Shown here: positions 41,390 through 49,646 of the stretch, piece after piece | Numbering within the stretch: position 1 is the first letter of the stretch | Layout: each line of letters starts with the position of its first letter | From: Tumebacillus permanentifrigoris | Lineage (GTDB): Bacteria > Bacillota > Bacilli > Tumebacillales > Tumebacillaceae | Assembly: GCF_003148565.1 (NCBI RefSeq) | Contig: NZ_QGGL01000012.1 | Span: 84,187 to 148,186 of the forward strand | Length of the DNA: 64,000 nucleotides | Direction: 5' to 3' | Made by a program: the position numbers and the translations under genes | The notes under the pieces: model-generated | Seen by the model: only the letters and a program-made list of their open reading frames with translations | Told to the model about the DNA's origin: nothing | The model's database searches: none

Positions 41390-42682
41390 TTATTGGACTT
41401 GGACGAGGGTCGACTTGACGTACCCGAACATCCCGGACGAGGTTTGGACGTAGAACCAGTCGTTGGCTTCCTCTACGATGTCGAGAACATCTCCTGCGTA
41501 GACCTGACCGATCACAGCAAATTCTGTGCCCGGCTTGGCGCGCAGGTTGACGTATTCACCCGTGACTTTCGCGGTCTTGCCGGTGCCGGTGGGTGCGGTC
41601 TTGCCACCCGTGCTAGTGCCACCGTTGTTCGGTTTGCTGGTGGTGGAGCCGTTGCTTTTGCTGTCGCCAGCGCTGGTCCCCGTGCCACCCGTTCCTCCAT
41701 TCGTAGTGCCAGAGTTCGAACCGTTGCCAGCACCAGACGGGGCGTTGGCAGGATCTTGGGCCGTCGCGACGGGTTGGTTCAGGATCTCCTGCACATGCTC
41801 CCGTACCTGCGCAACGTTGGGTAGCAACACAGACTCTTGCCCGACAAAGGTCTCCTGCAGATCTTCCACCGCTGGAATCTGCTCGGTCTTCATGTTCGGC
41901 GCATCGAGTGTCACCGCCAGCGACCCCAGCGAGAACAGGTTGTCTCCGAGGTTGGATTGCGTGTACGGCTCCACCTGTTTGAGAATCTGAGGCGCCTTCA
42001 TCAACATGCCGGGCGACTTGATTTTCTCCGCGACGAGCTTCACGACTTGCCGCTGGCGTTCGGTGCGGTCAAAGTCAGCACGCGGCGTGCCACGGTAGCG
42101 CACATATTGCAAAGCCTGCTGCCCACTGAGGTGCTGCATGCCTTTTTTGAGATTGATGTCATAGACCCCATCATCTGCGTGTACGAAATTCTCCGGCACG
42201 TCGACATCAATTCCGCCGATCGCATCGATGATCTTCGCAAACCCTTCAAAGTCGGTCGCCACATAATAGTGGATGGGGACCTTCAGGAAATTTTGAATCG
42301 TGTCGATCAACAACTCCGGCCCGCCATCGGCGAACGCGGCGTTGATTTTGCCTTTGCCAAAACCAGGGATGTCCACATAGGTGTCACGCATGATCGAGAA
42401 CACCGCCACCTGCTTGGTATCAGGGTTGATGCTCGCCAGCAACATCGTGTCGGAGCGCGGGCGCTCGTTGGTGTCACGACGATCGACGCCCATGAACAGG
42501 ATGTTGACCACGCCCTTGCCTTCCCACTTCGCCGTGTTCAGCGGTTGGCTTCCGGTCGAGAACGGCTTGTTCGCGCTGACCGTATGGAAAAAGGAAAACA
42601 TCGAATACACATTGTATCCGGCAAACAGCACCACGACCACCAGCACGAAGCTGATCAGGCGCCATACGACTTTTTTCTTCAC
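41390..42682 (-). CDS. LytR-CpsA-Psr (LCP) family protein with SH3b domain
   Basis: This is a 430-residue membrane-anchored enzyme of the LCP family, which attaches teichoic acids or other polymers to peptidoglycan. One N-terminal transmembrane helix (LISFVLVVVVLFAGYNV) is followed by the LCP domain (about residues 60-215; SDTMLLASINP, RDTYVDIPGFGKGKINAAFADGG, RYRGTPRADFDRTERQRQVV). A Gly/Ser/Thr-rich linker leads to a C-terminal SH3b domain that can bind wall (YVNLRAKPGTEFAVIGQV). The GTG start at 42682 follows GGAGGAG. An open frame to 43267 is on the wrong side of the HIT gene. Confidence 0.92.
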   Translation of the reverse strand: MKKKVVWRLISFVLVVVVLFAGYNVYSMFSFFHTVSANKPFSTGSQPLNTAKWEGKGVVNILFMGVDRRDTNERPRSDTMLLASINPDTKQVAVFSIMRDTYVDIPGFGKGKINAAFADGGPELLIDTIQNFLKVPIHYYVATDFEGFAKIIDAIGGIDVDVPENFVHADDGVYDINLKKGMQHLSGQQALQYVRYRGTPRADFDRTERQRQVVKLVAEKIKSPGMLMKAPQILKQVEPYTQSNLGDNLFSLGSLAVTLDAPNMKTEQIPAVEDLQETFVGQESVLLPNVAQVREHVQEILNQPVATAQDPANAPSGAGNGSNSGTTNGGTGGTGTSAGDSKSNGSTTSKPNNGGTSTGGKTAPTGTGKTAKVTGEYVNLRAKPGTEFAVIGQVYAGDVLDIVEEANDWFYVQTSSGMFGYVKSTLVQVQ

Positions 42683-42790
42683 GGATATCTCCTCCACTCT
42701 ATCTCTATTCCACGCGCTGGCGACAATTCCCTCTGTTTCTGGTACTCTGAATGCAGGACAACCAACTCTTGCCAAGGAGGCCCATCGATC

Positions 42791-43129
42791 ATGGATTGCA
42801 TCTTCTGCAAAATCATCGCGGGCGAGATCCCGTCGAAGAAAATTTATGAGGACGAGCACGTGTACGCCTTCCACGACATCAACCCCATCGCGCCCTCGCA
42901 CGCGCTCGTGATTCCGAAAAAGCACATCCGCAACGTGCTGGAGATCGCCCCGGAGGACAGCGAATCGCTGCTCAAACTCCACCAAGCGATCGGACATGTC
43001 GCACGCGAACTCGGCATCGCCGAGGACGGCTTCCGCGTGATCACCAACACCAACGAACACGGCCAACAGACGGTCTTCCACCTGCACTATCATGTCATCG
43101 GCGGTCGTCAGTTGCAGTGGAATATGTAA
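42791..43129 (+). CDS. HIT-family nucleotide-binding hydrolase
   Basis: This 112-residue histidine-triad protein of the Hint/Hit branch hydrolyses nucleoside phosphoramidates or related substrates. It has the zinc-finger-like start CIFCKI, the FHDINPIAPSHALVIPKKH motif and the catalytic triad HLHYHV near residue 98. The ATG at 42791 follows AAGGAGG. Divergent from the LCP gene. A promoter-like GCGACA-17-TACTCT lies just upstream. Confidence 0.95.
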   Translation: MDCIFCKIIAGEIPSKKIYEDEHVYAFHDINPIAPSHALVIPKKHIRNVLEIAPEDSESLLKLHQAIGHVARELGIAEDGFRVITNTNEHGQQTVFHLHYHVIGGRQLQWNM

Positions 43130-43196
43130 GCCTACTATTAACTTCTTCATGAAAATGTTATACTTGGAGTAGCTTTGGGACAGGGAGGATCGCAGC

Positions 43197-43412
43197 GTGG
43201 TAAGATTTGCACCGTTTTTTAACACGCTTTTGTTTACGCTAGCTGCAACACTGAGTGTTTCGCGCATCCTCTTGCATACGTCGGCCGCCCCCTATCTGCC
43301 CTACATCAACTTAGCCCTCAGCGCCGTGATCGTACTCCTTTTTTACCGGCGCATGAAGATCTCCATCGAACGCTACTACCAAGCGGCCGCCCGCAAGCGC
43401 CGATCCTCTTAG
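43197..43412 (+). CDS. Small two-helix membrane protein
   Basis: This 71-residue protein has two hydrophobic helices (TLLFTLAATLSVSRILL and YINLALSAVIVLLFY) and a basic tail. GTG start after AGGGAGG. It follows the HIT gene in the same direction after 67 bases. Not recognised. Confidence 0.65.
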   Translation: MVRFAPFFNTLLFTLAATLSVSRILLHTSAAPYLPYINLALSAVIVLLFYRRMKISIERYYQAAARKRRSS

Positions 43413-43450
43413 AAAAAGACCGCGCCCTCACTCGGACGCGGTCTTTTTTG
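43412..43450. terminator. Bidirectional terminator between convergent genes
   Basis: AAGACCGCG/CGCGGTCTT stem with A-run and T-run flanks. Confidence 0.88.
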
Positions 43451-44777
43451 TTAGCTTCGCGCGAATCTTGCGCACCAAGGATCGGTATTGCGCCACCTCG
43501 TCAGCCTGCAACCAGAACAGCTTGCGAACCGGATACCCGGTTGCGCGGCCGAAGTACCAGACGGTCACGAGGAACATCGTGCCATAGGCGCAAGTCTTGG
43601 CCCACGCACTGCCCGCCATGCCCAGATGCGGGATCAGCAGGACGCTGACCAGGATGTTGGTGAGGATGGAGACCCCCTGCAGCAACGTCGTCACGCGCGG
43701 ACGCCCGAGCTGGTTGTTGAAGAACGTCGTCAGCACGGAAGTCAGACCGTACAGCGCGATGCCAGGCACGACGACGAAAAACAACGGCACCGAAGGCTTG
43801 AATTTCGCTCCGTATGCCAGTTCCATCACCGTCGGCATCAACAGATACATGAAGGCCACGGACGCGAGCACGACCACGGCAGTATGGCGGAAAATCCGCG
43901 CCGTCAATTGCGTCGCGTCCTTCTCCTCCAACGTGGACATCCGGGTCAGCACCACTTGCAGGATGGAACTCGACAGCAAGTTCAGCAATTCGGCTGTGAT
44001 GATCGCAGTGGAATACACGCCGGTTTCGGTTGCGCCGAGCATCCAGAATACCAAGGTGAAGTCGATGCGAGCATTCACGATCCAGAGCAGGTTCGCCCCG
44101 ACCAAATTCAGTCCGAACTTCATCGTCTCACGGCGCACCTCGCGGTCGCCGCGCAACGTCAGCCGGTACTCCGTCTTGCGCTGCAGGATGTACAGCGAGA
44201 ACAGCGAGGTCAGCACGTAGGAGAAAAACCACGCCCCGATCACATAGAGGGTCTGGTCCGCCTCCACCGGTTGAACGCCGAACACGACACTGAGCAACAG
44301 AATCAGGAACACCACCGCTTGTACGGTGTTCAAGCGATTCAGCCACTCCAGCTCGTTAAGCCCCCACATCAAGCGCGTCACATAGACATGAAACATCGCA
44401 AACGGCGCCATGATCCCGACTACCCACGCACCTCGCGTCGCCAAGGGATCAAAAAAACCAGAAAACCCGTTCCAAAACCACTTCGTCCCGATCAAGGCGA
44501 TCAGGAACAGCAAGCCGGACAGCACGGCGTAAAACTGGAGCGATGCCGCAAAGACCGCTTGCGGGTCGCGCTTTTGCTTGTTAATCCCATACGGGATGTA
44601 TTCGCTGAACGTCCCGATCACAGGCGAGTAGTAACTCAAGCCAGTCTGTGTATTCGTCAGATATCCACGTCCGGTTGGGCCGAGGTAACGGGCGGTGATC
44701 GCCCCCGTCACAAAGGACACACCCGACAGGAAAAACTTATAGAACAACGCCCAGAAGATCCGCATTAACGGAGTCAT
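43428..44777 (-). CDS. Polysaccharide biosynthesis flippase (Wzx/MOP superfamily)
   Basis: This 449-residue protein has about 12-14 transmembrane helices. The N-terminal region (SGVSFVTGAITARYLGPTGRGYL) is typical of the oligosaccharide flippase family that moves lipid-linked sugar units across the membrane. No glycosyltransferases adjoin it. The TTG at 44792 gives the longest frame. ATG 44777 lies 6 bases after AAGGTG and is preferred. Confidence 0.88.
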   Translation of the reverse strand: MTPLMRIFWALFYKFFLSGVSFVTGAITARYLGPTGRGYLTNTQTGLSYYSPVIGTFSEYIPYGINKQKRDPQAVFAASLQFYAVLSGLLFLIALIGTKWFWNGFSGFFDPLATRGAWVVGIMAPFAMFHVYVTRLMWGLNELEWLNRLNTVQAVVFLILLLSVVFGVQPVEADQTLYVIGAWFFSYVLTSLFSLYILQRKTEYRLTLRGDREVRRETMKFGLNLVGANLLWIVNARIDFTLVFWMLGATETGVYSTAIITAELLNLLSSSILQVVLTRMSTLEEKDATQLTARIFRHTAVVVLASVAFMYLLMPTVMELAYGAKFKPSVPLFFVVVPGIALYGLTSVLTTFFNNQLGRPRVTTLLQGVSILTNILVSVLLIPHLGMAGSAWAKTCAYGTMFLVTVWYFGRATGYPVRKLFWLQADEVAQYRSLVRKIRAKLTKKTASE

Positions 44778-44838
44778 TCTCCACACCTTCAATCACAAAT
44801 TCTTGTTTTTACCTCTGTACATTGTAGCACAGCACATC

Positions 44839-44877
44839 AAAAAGGGCATCGTCCGCCACGGCGGAAGTGCCCTTTTT
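44839..44877. terminator. Terminator of the MFS gene
   Basis: GGGCA-TCCGCC/GGCGGA-TGCCC stem flanked by A-run and T-run. Confidence 0.85.
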
Positions 44878-44924
44878 GACCAGATTATCAGCGTTTCGTC
44901 ATCTGCCCAACATCTTCACAACAT

Positions 44925-46157
44925 CTACGCCGCTTCCGACTTGGCGGGCAGCAGGTCGTTCTCCCGGCGCACGATGCGGTCGAACACCCCGTACAGGACA
45001 AGTCCAGAAAGCGCTGCCAACAAACCGCTGATCATGATGACCGGACGGATCGTAAACGTCTGGTGCAGCCAGCCCGACATCAGCATGGTCGTGACCATCA
45101 CCCCGTTAAACGTGGTGGAAATCGACATCCCGGCACGACCTTGGTAGGAAAAATCGACTTTGTTTTGCAACAGCGCCGCCATCCCGATGTTGACCATCAT
45201 CAATCCGACGCTAAACAGCACGAGCGAACCGGCGGTCGCGTAAAAGCTATCATACGCCACCATGCCCGCGAGGAACACACCCGCGACCATCATCCCGCCC
45301 GGAACCATCCGGTGCATCGGCAGTTTCCACTTGCCGATAAACAGCGAGGCGAGGAACATGCCGCCGCCTTGGACCGAAGCGAGCATCGCCATCATCTCTT
45401 TGGGCAGATCAAGGAAGTCGGTGATGATGAAAACTTCCAACACATTGATCAGCCCAGCCGCCATGCCGTACATGATATTGATGAACAGCAGCGGACGGAC
45501 ATAGGGGTTGTTCCAGGAATAGTGAAAACCATTCTGAACATCCTTCCAGATGCCGCCAAACGTCCGTTGCGAGGTGGATACAGGTTGCTCCACTTGAATC
45601 GTCGAGATCAACAGCGCGGCCGTCAGGAACAGCGTGATCGTCACAGCCAGCGAACCGGCGGTGCCGACCCCCAGGTAGAACGAAGCCCCCAGCGATGGTC
45701 CGAGCAACATCATCGTGGAGTTCGAAGTCTGGCGCATACTGGCCGCCAATTTGCGGTCATCAGGCTCCACGAACAACATCAGAAACGCCATCGACGAGCT
45801 GCGGAAAAACAACGTGCCAAATGCCGATACGAACGCACACGCATAGATCAGATACAAGGAACCTGTCAGGTAGGCAACTATCAGACATAACATGATAATG
45901 GCACGAAACGTGAAAGCCCCCATGATGGTTTTCTTGCGATTCCAACGGTCTGCCAACGCACCGACGAACAACCCGAATAAGAAAATGGGTGCAAATTCAC
46001 AAAATAGGTTGACCGACAACGAGACGGCAGACCCATTGGTGAGGTCGAGCACCAAGAACGTCATCGTGATGTTCCGCACCCAGTCCCCCAATTCGGACGC
46101 CCATGTAGCCATCCAGAACCTGAGAAAGCGTGGATTGCGTTGTAAGAATTCTCTCAT
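44925..46157 (-). CDS. MFS transporter (Bacillibactin/DHA-like exporter family)
   Basis: This 410-residue protein has 12 transmembrane helices and the MFS motif between helices 2 and 3 (GALADRWNRKKTIMG). The SWxSxLGxW-like start (TWASELGDWVRNI) and NGSAVSLSV pattern resemble the group that includes macrolide and siderophore exporters. The substrate is not predictable. ATG 46157 follows AAGGGGG. The GTG at 46166 overlaps the site. Confidence 0.88.
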   Translation of the reverse strand: MREFLQRNPRFLRFWMATWASELGDWVRNITMTFLVLDLTNGSAVSLSVNLFCEFAPIFLFGLFVGALADRWNRKKTIMGAFTFRAIIMLCLIVAYLTGSLYLIYACAFVSAFGTLFFRSSSMAFLMLFVEPDDRKLAASMRQTSNSTMMLLGPSLGASFYLGVGTAGSLAVTITLFLTAALLISTIQVEQPVSTSQRTFGGIWKDVQNGFHYSWNNPYVRPLLFINIMYGMAAGLINVLEVFIITDFLDLPKEMMAMLASVQGGGMFLASLFIGKWKLPMHRMVPGGMMVAGVFLAGMVAYDSFYATAGSLVLFSVGLMMVNIGMAALLQNKVDFSYQGRAGMSISTTFNGVMVTTMLMSGWLHQTFTIRPVIMISGLLAALSGLVLYGVFDRIVRRENDLLPAKSEAA

Positions 46158-46375
46158 ACCCGACACCCCCTTACCAAACTCATTGCAAATGTTCCAACCA
46201 CACGGTCAAATGTTTACTCTCATGTCTCGATTGTATTCTTAAATCCTACACTCTGTAAAGGTGAAATTCTCAGAATAGATAAAATAAACATCACCAAAAC
46301 TTGCCCGCATGGGATCATCGCTCTCGGCATAGGAATCTCAAAGAGGACAATCGTGGACAGGGAGGGAGATCGCGG

Positions 46376-46699
46376 ATGCCCTTTTTCAGCACAATCGTTT
46401 TGGACTTTTTCGTGGCGCTCGGGATCGTCCTCGGAGGTTCGGTCATCGGGGCTTTGGGTGCGTTTCTCATGCACCATCCCCCGATGCACAGCATGGTTGA
46501 TCTCGCGGAGAAATTGAAGATCTGGGCGCTGGTCGCCGCGCTGGGTGGGACCTACGATACGTTGAAGTTGATCGACAACGGCGTGCTCGACTTGGAGTTT
46601 AACGGGATCGTCAAGCAATTTTGCTACCTGTTGGCTGCATTTCTCGGCTGCAACGCCGGGTTTTATATCGTGAAGTGGATCGTAGGCGACATTCGATGA
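46376..46699 (+). CDS. ytrH: Sporulation membrane protein YtrH
   Basis: This 107-residue membrane protein has the YtrH pattern (VLDFFVALGIVLGGSVIGALGAFLMHHPP, IWALVAALGGTYDTLKLI). In Bacillus YtrH and YtrI are mother-cell sporulation proteins needed for normal spores and are controlled by sigma E. ATG 46376 follows GGGAGGGAG. A weak sigma-E-like -10 (CATAGGAAT, about 46328) lies at a suitable distance. The gene overlaps ytrI by 4 bases. Confidence 0.92.
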   Translation: MPFFSTIVLDFFVALGIVLGGSVIGALGAFLMHHPPMHSMVDLAEKLKIWALVAALGGTYDTLKLIDNGVLDLEFNGIVKQFCYLLAAFLGCNAGFYIVKWIVGDIR

Positions 46700-47196
46700 A
46701 GCACAAACAATTTTTTGCGACACTTGCTGTTGGCACGCTGTTTGGCGCGTCGGCCTTGCTGGCGATGCGCGGACACGACCTCGATCTGCTCTATTTGAAG
46801 TACTTGCAAGTCCGGGAAAGTGAGCAGCAGTTGAAGGAAGACAAGCAGAAGCTGGAGGACGAACTTTCCCACGCGCAAAAGTACAAGAACCGGCGGCTGC
46901 GCAAGTTGAACATCGTGGTGAAGGAAGCTCCCGACGAATTTGCCAAAGTCGCGGTGCAGCGCGAGGTCAAACGCCAACTGAACTCGATGCTCGACAAAGA
47001 GCTAACCCTGCTGGAGAACGACCCGGAACTGTTCAACAAACTGCTCGATGGACGAACGATTGAAGTCAGTGGGCAATCGCTGACGTTACAAGTCAAGGCC
47101 GTGGTCATCGGCGAGACCACTTCGATTTTCATCCATGCGGTCAAAGACGTAAAGGCCAGCAAACACCATGAGGAACCCCCCACTACACTTCCGTAA
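46696..47196 (+). CDS. ytrI: Sporulation membrane protein YtrI
   Basis: This 166-residue protein has one N-terminal transmembrane helix (FFATLAVGTLFGASALLAM), a coiled coil (RESEQQLKEDKQKLEDEL) and an alpha/beta C-terminal domain (EVSGQSLTLQVKAVVIGETTSIF). It matches YtrI in order and layout. It starts with ATGA overlap on the ytrH stop. A long terminator follows. Confidence 0.9.
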   Translation: MKHKQFFATLAVGTLFGASALLAMRGHDLDLLYLKYLQVRESEQQLKEDKQKLEDELSHAQKYKNRRLRKLNIVVKEAPDEFAKVAVQREVKRQLNSMLDKELTLLENDPELFNKLLDGRTIEVSGQSLTLQVKAVVIGETTSIFIHAVKDVKASKHHEEPPTTLP

Positions 47197-47239
47197 AAAA
47201 GACCCGGTCACGGCTGTAGAGCCGTGACCGGGTCCTTTT
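47195..47239. terminator. Bidirectional terminator after ytrHI
   Basis: GACCCGGTCACGGC pairs perfectly with GCCGTGACCGGGTC, with A-run and T-run flanks. Confidence 0.92.
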
Positions 47240-47255
47240 CCAAGCGTGGTGCGGG

Positions 47256-47774
47256 TTATTGTTGCTCGGTGATGAACTGCGCCTGTGCGTTCATGCGGAT
47301 CATCTGCACGCGCAGGCGGTGCAAGTCTTGGTCGTCCAGTTGGCAGACAAATGTCGGCACGGTGGACAAGTAAGTGATCAGTTCCTCGCGGGTGGCGAAC
47401 TTCGGCGGGACTTCGTGGCTGAGCACGACGATGCCAAGTTCAGCGATCGACTCCAGCATCGCTTTGTCCCCGAGCCAGTCCAAGCGGAACAGCGCGGTGT
47501 CGGTGTGCTCCCCGAGCGCGTACTCCACTCGCCCAAGCAGGTGAAAAGTGTCTTCGAACGCCACGAGGCCGGTGACCATGCCGTAGGTCAGGTTCTGTTC
47601 ATCGCCCGGTTGCAGCGTCACGCTCAAGCCCCCCTGCGGGACCAGCATCGGCCATGTCAGCTCCGGGTCCGGGATATGCAGAATCCCCGTGCCGACCGGC
47701 AACGGAAACTTGCGCAACTGCTCCACGGCCTCTGATCCACTGACCATGCCGAGATAGGGTTGTTTCTCCATCAT
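47256..47774 (-). CDS. Hypothetical protein downstream of a heptamer repeat
   Basis: This 172-residue soluble protein is not recognised. It is beta-rich in the first half (TGILHIPDPELTWPMLVPQ, LTYGMVTGLVAFEDTF). It ends with helices (REELITYLSTVPTFVCQLDD, HRLRVQMIRMNAQAQF). The proper start ATG-ATG at 47774 follows AGGAGG. A five-copy TTGCTCA repeat lies 34-68 bases upstream; the repeat contains several ATGs, and one in-frame extension reaches 47822. Repeat number could therefore alter expression. Confidence 0.7.
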   Translation of the reverse strand: MMEKQPYLGMVSGSEAVEQLRKFPLPVGTGILHIPDPELTWPMLVPQGGLSVTLQPGDEQNLTYGMVTGLVAFEDTFHLLGRVEYALGEHTDTALFRLDWLGDKAMLESIAELGIVVLSHEVPPKFATREELITYLSTVPTFVCQLDDQDLHRLRVQMIRMNAQAQFITEQQ

Positions 47775-47807
47775 GCTACCTCCTGTACCAAACCACTCGA
47801 TGTAAAC

Positions 47808-47845
47808 TTGCTCATTGCTCATTGCTCATTGCTCATTGCTCATTG
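47808..47845. repeat. Heptanucleotide tandem repeat (TTGCTCA, 5 copies plus TTGC)
   Basis: Five perfect copies run from 47808 to 47842, plus a partial sixth. The unit reads TGAGCAA on the minus strand and contains an overlapping ATG (cAATGAg) in each junction. It lies between the gene at 47256-47774 and the stop of the Gmad2 gene at 47894. Slipped-strand change is plausible. Confidence 0.9.
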
Positions 47846-47893
47846 CAGATTGTTGCCACTTGGATGAACTCGCTGCTCTGCAACTCTTTATTC

Positions 47894-48520
47894 TTATTGA
47901 AGCTTAATTTTCAGACTGAGCATATCGGTGCGGCTGCCATCCTTGGCGCTTTTGGTGTAGAAGTCGACGGTGAGCGTCTGGCCTTTGTACTCTGGCACCA
48001 GGGAGAGGTCCGCTTTGATGTTGCCCCACTCTGGCGCACCAGCGCTGGCTCGGAGCACGCTCTCCGACTCGATGACCACTTTGTTCTGATCACGCACGCG
48101 GAAGTAACCGACCGCTTCGAAGGCGCGCATCTTGCCGACGAAGGACAGCGTCTTGCTCGATTCGCTCCAATCGACGCGCTCCAATTGGAACGAGTTGTTG
48201 GTGTAGGCCTTGCTTTTCAACGGGTACGATCCACTGCCTGTATAAGCCGACAGTGTGATCACGTCAGATGCGGCTGGCGTCGAAGGTTCGTTGGGATTGG
48301 GCTTTGGGTCCTGCGTATTGTTCGGGGTCGTGCTGTTGTCGGCTGGCTTCGGTGCAGGTTGCGGTTGCGTGTCCGCATCGGGTTGAGCCGGTTTGGACGG
48401 CTGTGGATCGACCGGTGCGGTGACCGACTTGTTCTCATCCAGCATCTGGTACGCGACGAAACCGCCGCCTGCGAGCACCACCACGATCGCGCTTGCCGTT
48501 GCCCATCTCTTGAAGCTCAT
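47894..48520 (-). CDS. Gmad2-domain envelope protein (spore germination type)
   Basis: This 208-residue protein has one N-terminal membrane helix (SAIVVVLAGGGFVAYQML). A Pro/Asn/Asp-rich linker and a C-terminal Gmad2 Ig-like domain (about residues 110-208; GKMRAFEAVGYFRVRDQN, ASAGAPEWGNIKADL) follow. Gmad2 domains occur in spore-germination or sporulation envelope proteins (GerM-like). No lipobox is present, so it is anchored by the helix or released. The ATG follows AAAGGGGGC. Confidence 0.85.
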   Translation of the reverse strand: MSFKRWATASAIVVVLAGGGFVAYQMLDENKSVTAPVDPQPSKPAQPDADTQPQPAPKPADNSTTPNNTQDPKPNPNEPSTPAASDVITLSAYTGSGSYPLKSKAYTNNSFQLERVDWSESSKTLSFVGKMRAFEAVGYFRVRDQNKVVIESESVLRASAGAPEWGNIKADLSLVPEYKGQTLTVDFYTKSAKDGSRTDMLSLKIKLQ

Positions 48521-48581
48521 ACTCGCGCCCCCTTTTTTCAGTACGGGTGTTTGTTACCTAGTCTATACTATATACCACCGC

Positions 48582-48609
48582 TGAGACAACGCCCCTTGTA
48601 TGGTATACT
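48582..48609 (+). promoter_or_regulatory. Candidate promoter of the yfhH operon
   Basis: TGAGAC (48582-48587) and TATACT (48604-48609) are separated by 16 bases. The -10 is close to consensus, the -35 is weak. Confidence 0.45.
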
Positions 48610-48648
48610 GGATTCATCCAATTTATCTGGCAAGGGAGCACGAAATAG

Positions 48649-48954
48649 ATGGCTACATTATATCGAGACATGACGCCGACCGAACTTCAAGCGGAGATGA
48701 CTCGCCTGCAGGACGAGGGACACCGCGCCCTCGCCGAGGAACGCTTCGAGGAACTCGACGTGCTGGAGCGCAAGTACTATCTCGCCAAGTCCTATACGAT
48801 GAACCCCGACGAAATCAAAGTCGGCCACCTATACACCGTGATCGACACCACCGACCGACTGGAAGTGACGCGCATGGACGGCGTGATGGCTTGGGGCTAT
48901 CGCAATGGCGTGCGGCTTGAAGAAGCCTTCCCGCTGGCGATGTTGGTGCCATGA
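48649..48954 (+). CDS. yfhH: YfhH-family protein (DUF1811)
   Basis: This 101-residue protein has the DUF1811 pattern (MTPTELQAEMTRLQDEG, ERKYYLAKSYTMNPDEIKVG, LEVTRMDGVMAWGYRNG), an SH3-like fold with a helical N-terminus. Function is unknown in Bacillus. ATG after AAGGGAG. It is followed by the DUF2103 gene with a 4-base overlap. Confidence 0.9.
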   Translation: MATLYRDMTPTELQAEMTRLQDEGHRALAEERFEELDVLERKYYLAKSYTMNPDEIKVGHLYTVIDTTDRLEVTRMDGVMAWGYRNGVRLEEAFPLAMLVP

Positions 48955-49571
48955 GCCGCAAGCATCGCCACCGCGAGAACGGCGTGACCAAGATGCACAC
49001 GATCATCGGAGGTTATGAAGCGGTGTTGGACGACATCGCGACAATTCCCGGTGTGCATTCGGTGATCACAGGCGTGATTTCTCCGAACAAGTCGGAGCAT
49101 GAGGAATTGACGTTCCAATACTTCACCGACAGCGGCTTGAAGCTGCTGGCGAAAACCACGATCGCGGTGCAGGAGATCTTTGTCGTAACGAAGGACAAAA
49201 CCGGCGTCCTCGCCATCCTGCGCCAACGTGGACACTTGAACGAAAGGGTGAAATCTACGGTGAGCAACAAGAAAAAAGCGCCCAAAAAACCTGCCGCCGG
49301 CATCAACGGCAACACCCCGCGCCACGACCAGCGCTACAACCAAAACGACCTGCCCAAGGACAAAGGCACGACGCTCAAAGACCTGCTCTCGCCGGAACAA
49401 CTCGCGAAACTCACGAACCAATCCAACGAGCTGAAGGAAAACGAACGCTCCGCCCAAGAGAACAAGCGCCAAGCCGAGCTCGATCGCCGTGCCAAGGAGA
49501 AAAAAGAATTGGAGAACAACTTCGAGTATCTCTTGAACAACACGAAGCTGGACTGGAAAAACTACAAATAA
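48951..49571 (+). CDS. DUF2103 - DUF3886 fusion protein
   Basis: This protein has 206 residues. Residues 1-100 match the DUF2103 metal-binding pattern (RKHRHRENGVTKMHTIIGGYE, AVQEIFVVTKDKTGVLA). Residues about 140-206 match DUF3886/YqkE (TTLKDLLSPEQLAKL..., NNFEYLLNNTKLDWKNYK), usually a separate small protein. The joint carries an in-frame GTG at 49260 behind GAAAGGGTG, so the second half could also be made alone. The ATG at 48951 overlaps the yfhH stop by 4 bases. Confidence 0.75.
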   Translation: MSRKHRHRENGVTKMHTIIGGYEAVLDDIATIPGVHSVITGVISPNKSEHEELTFQYFTDSGLKLLAKTTIAVQEIFVVTKDKTGVLAILRQRGHLNERVKSTVSNKKKAPKKPAAGINGNTPRHDQRYNQNDLPKDKGTTLKDLLSPEQLAKLTNQSNELKENERSAQENKRQAELDRRAKEKKELENNFEYLLNNTKLDWKNYK

Positions 49572-49611
49572 CACACAGCAACAAGCCCCCGGCTTCACGC
49601 ATCCCTTGATC

Positions 49612-49642
49612 GAAAAAAAGACCGCCCACTCGGCGGTCTTTT
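49612..49642. terminator. Bidirectional terminator before the GH18 gene
   Basis: AGACCGCC/GGCGGTCT stem with A-run and T-rich flanks. Confidence 0.82.
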
Positions 49643-49646
49643 CCTT

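Noticed and set aside
41837..42790. N-terminal extension in frame with the HIT protein
   Set aside because: It lies antisense to the LCP gene. The HIT family start and AAGGAGG place the real start at 42791.
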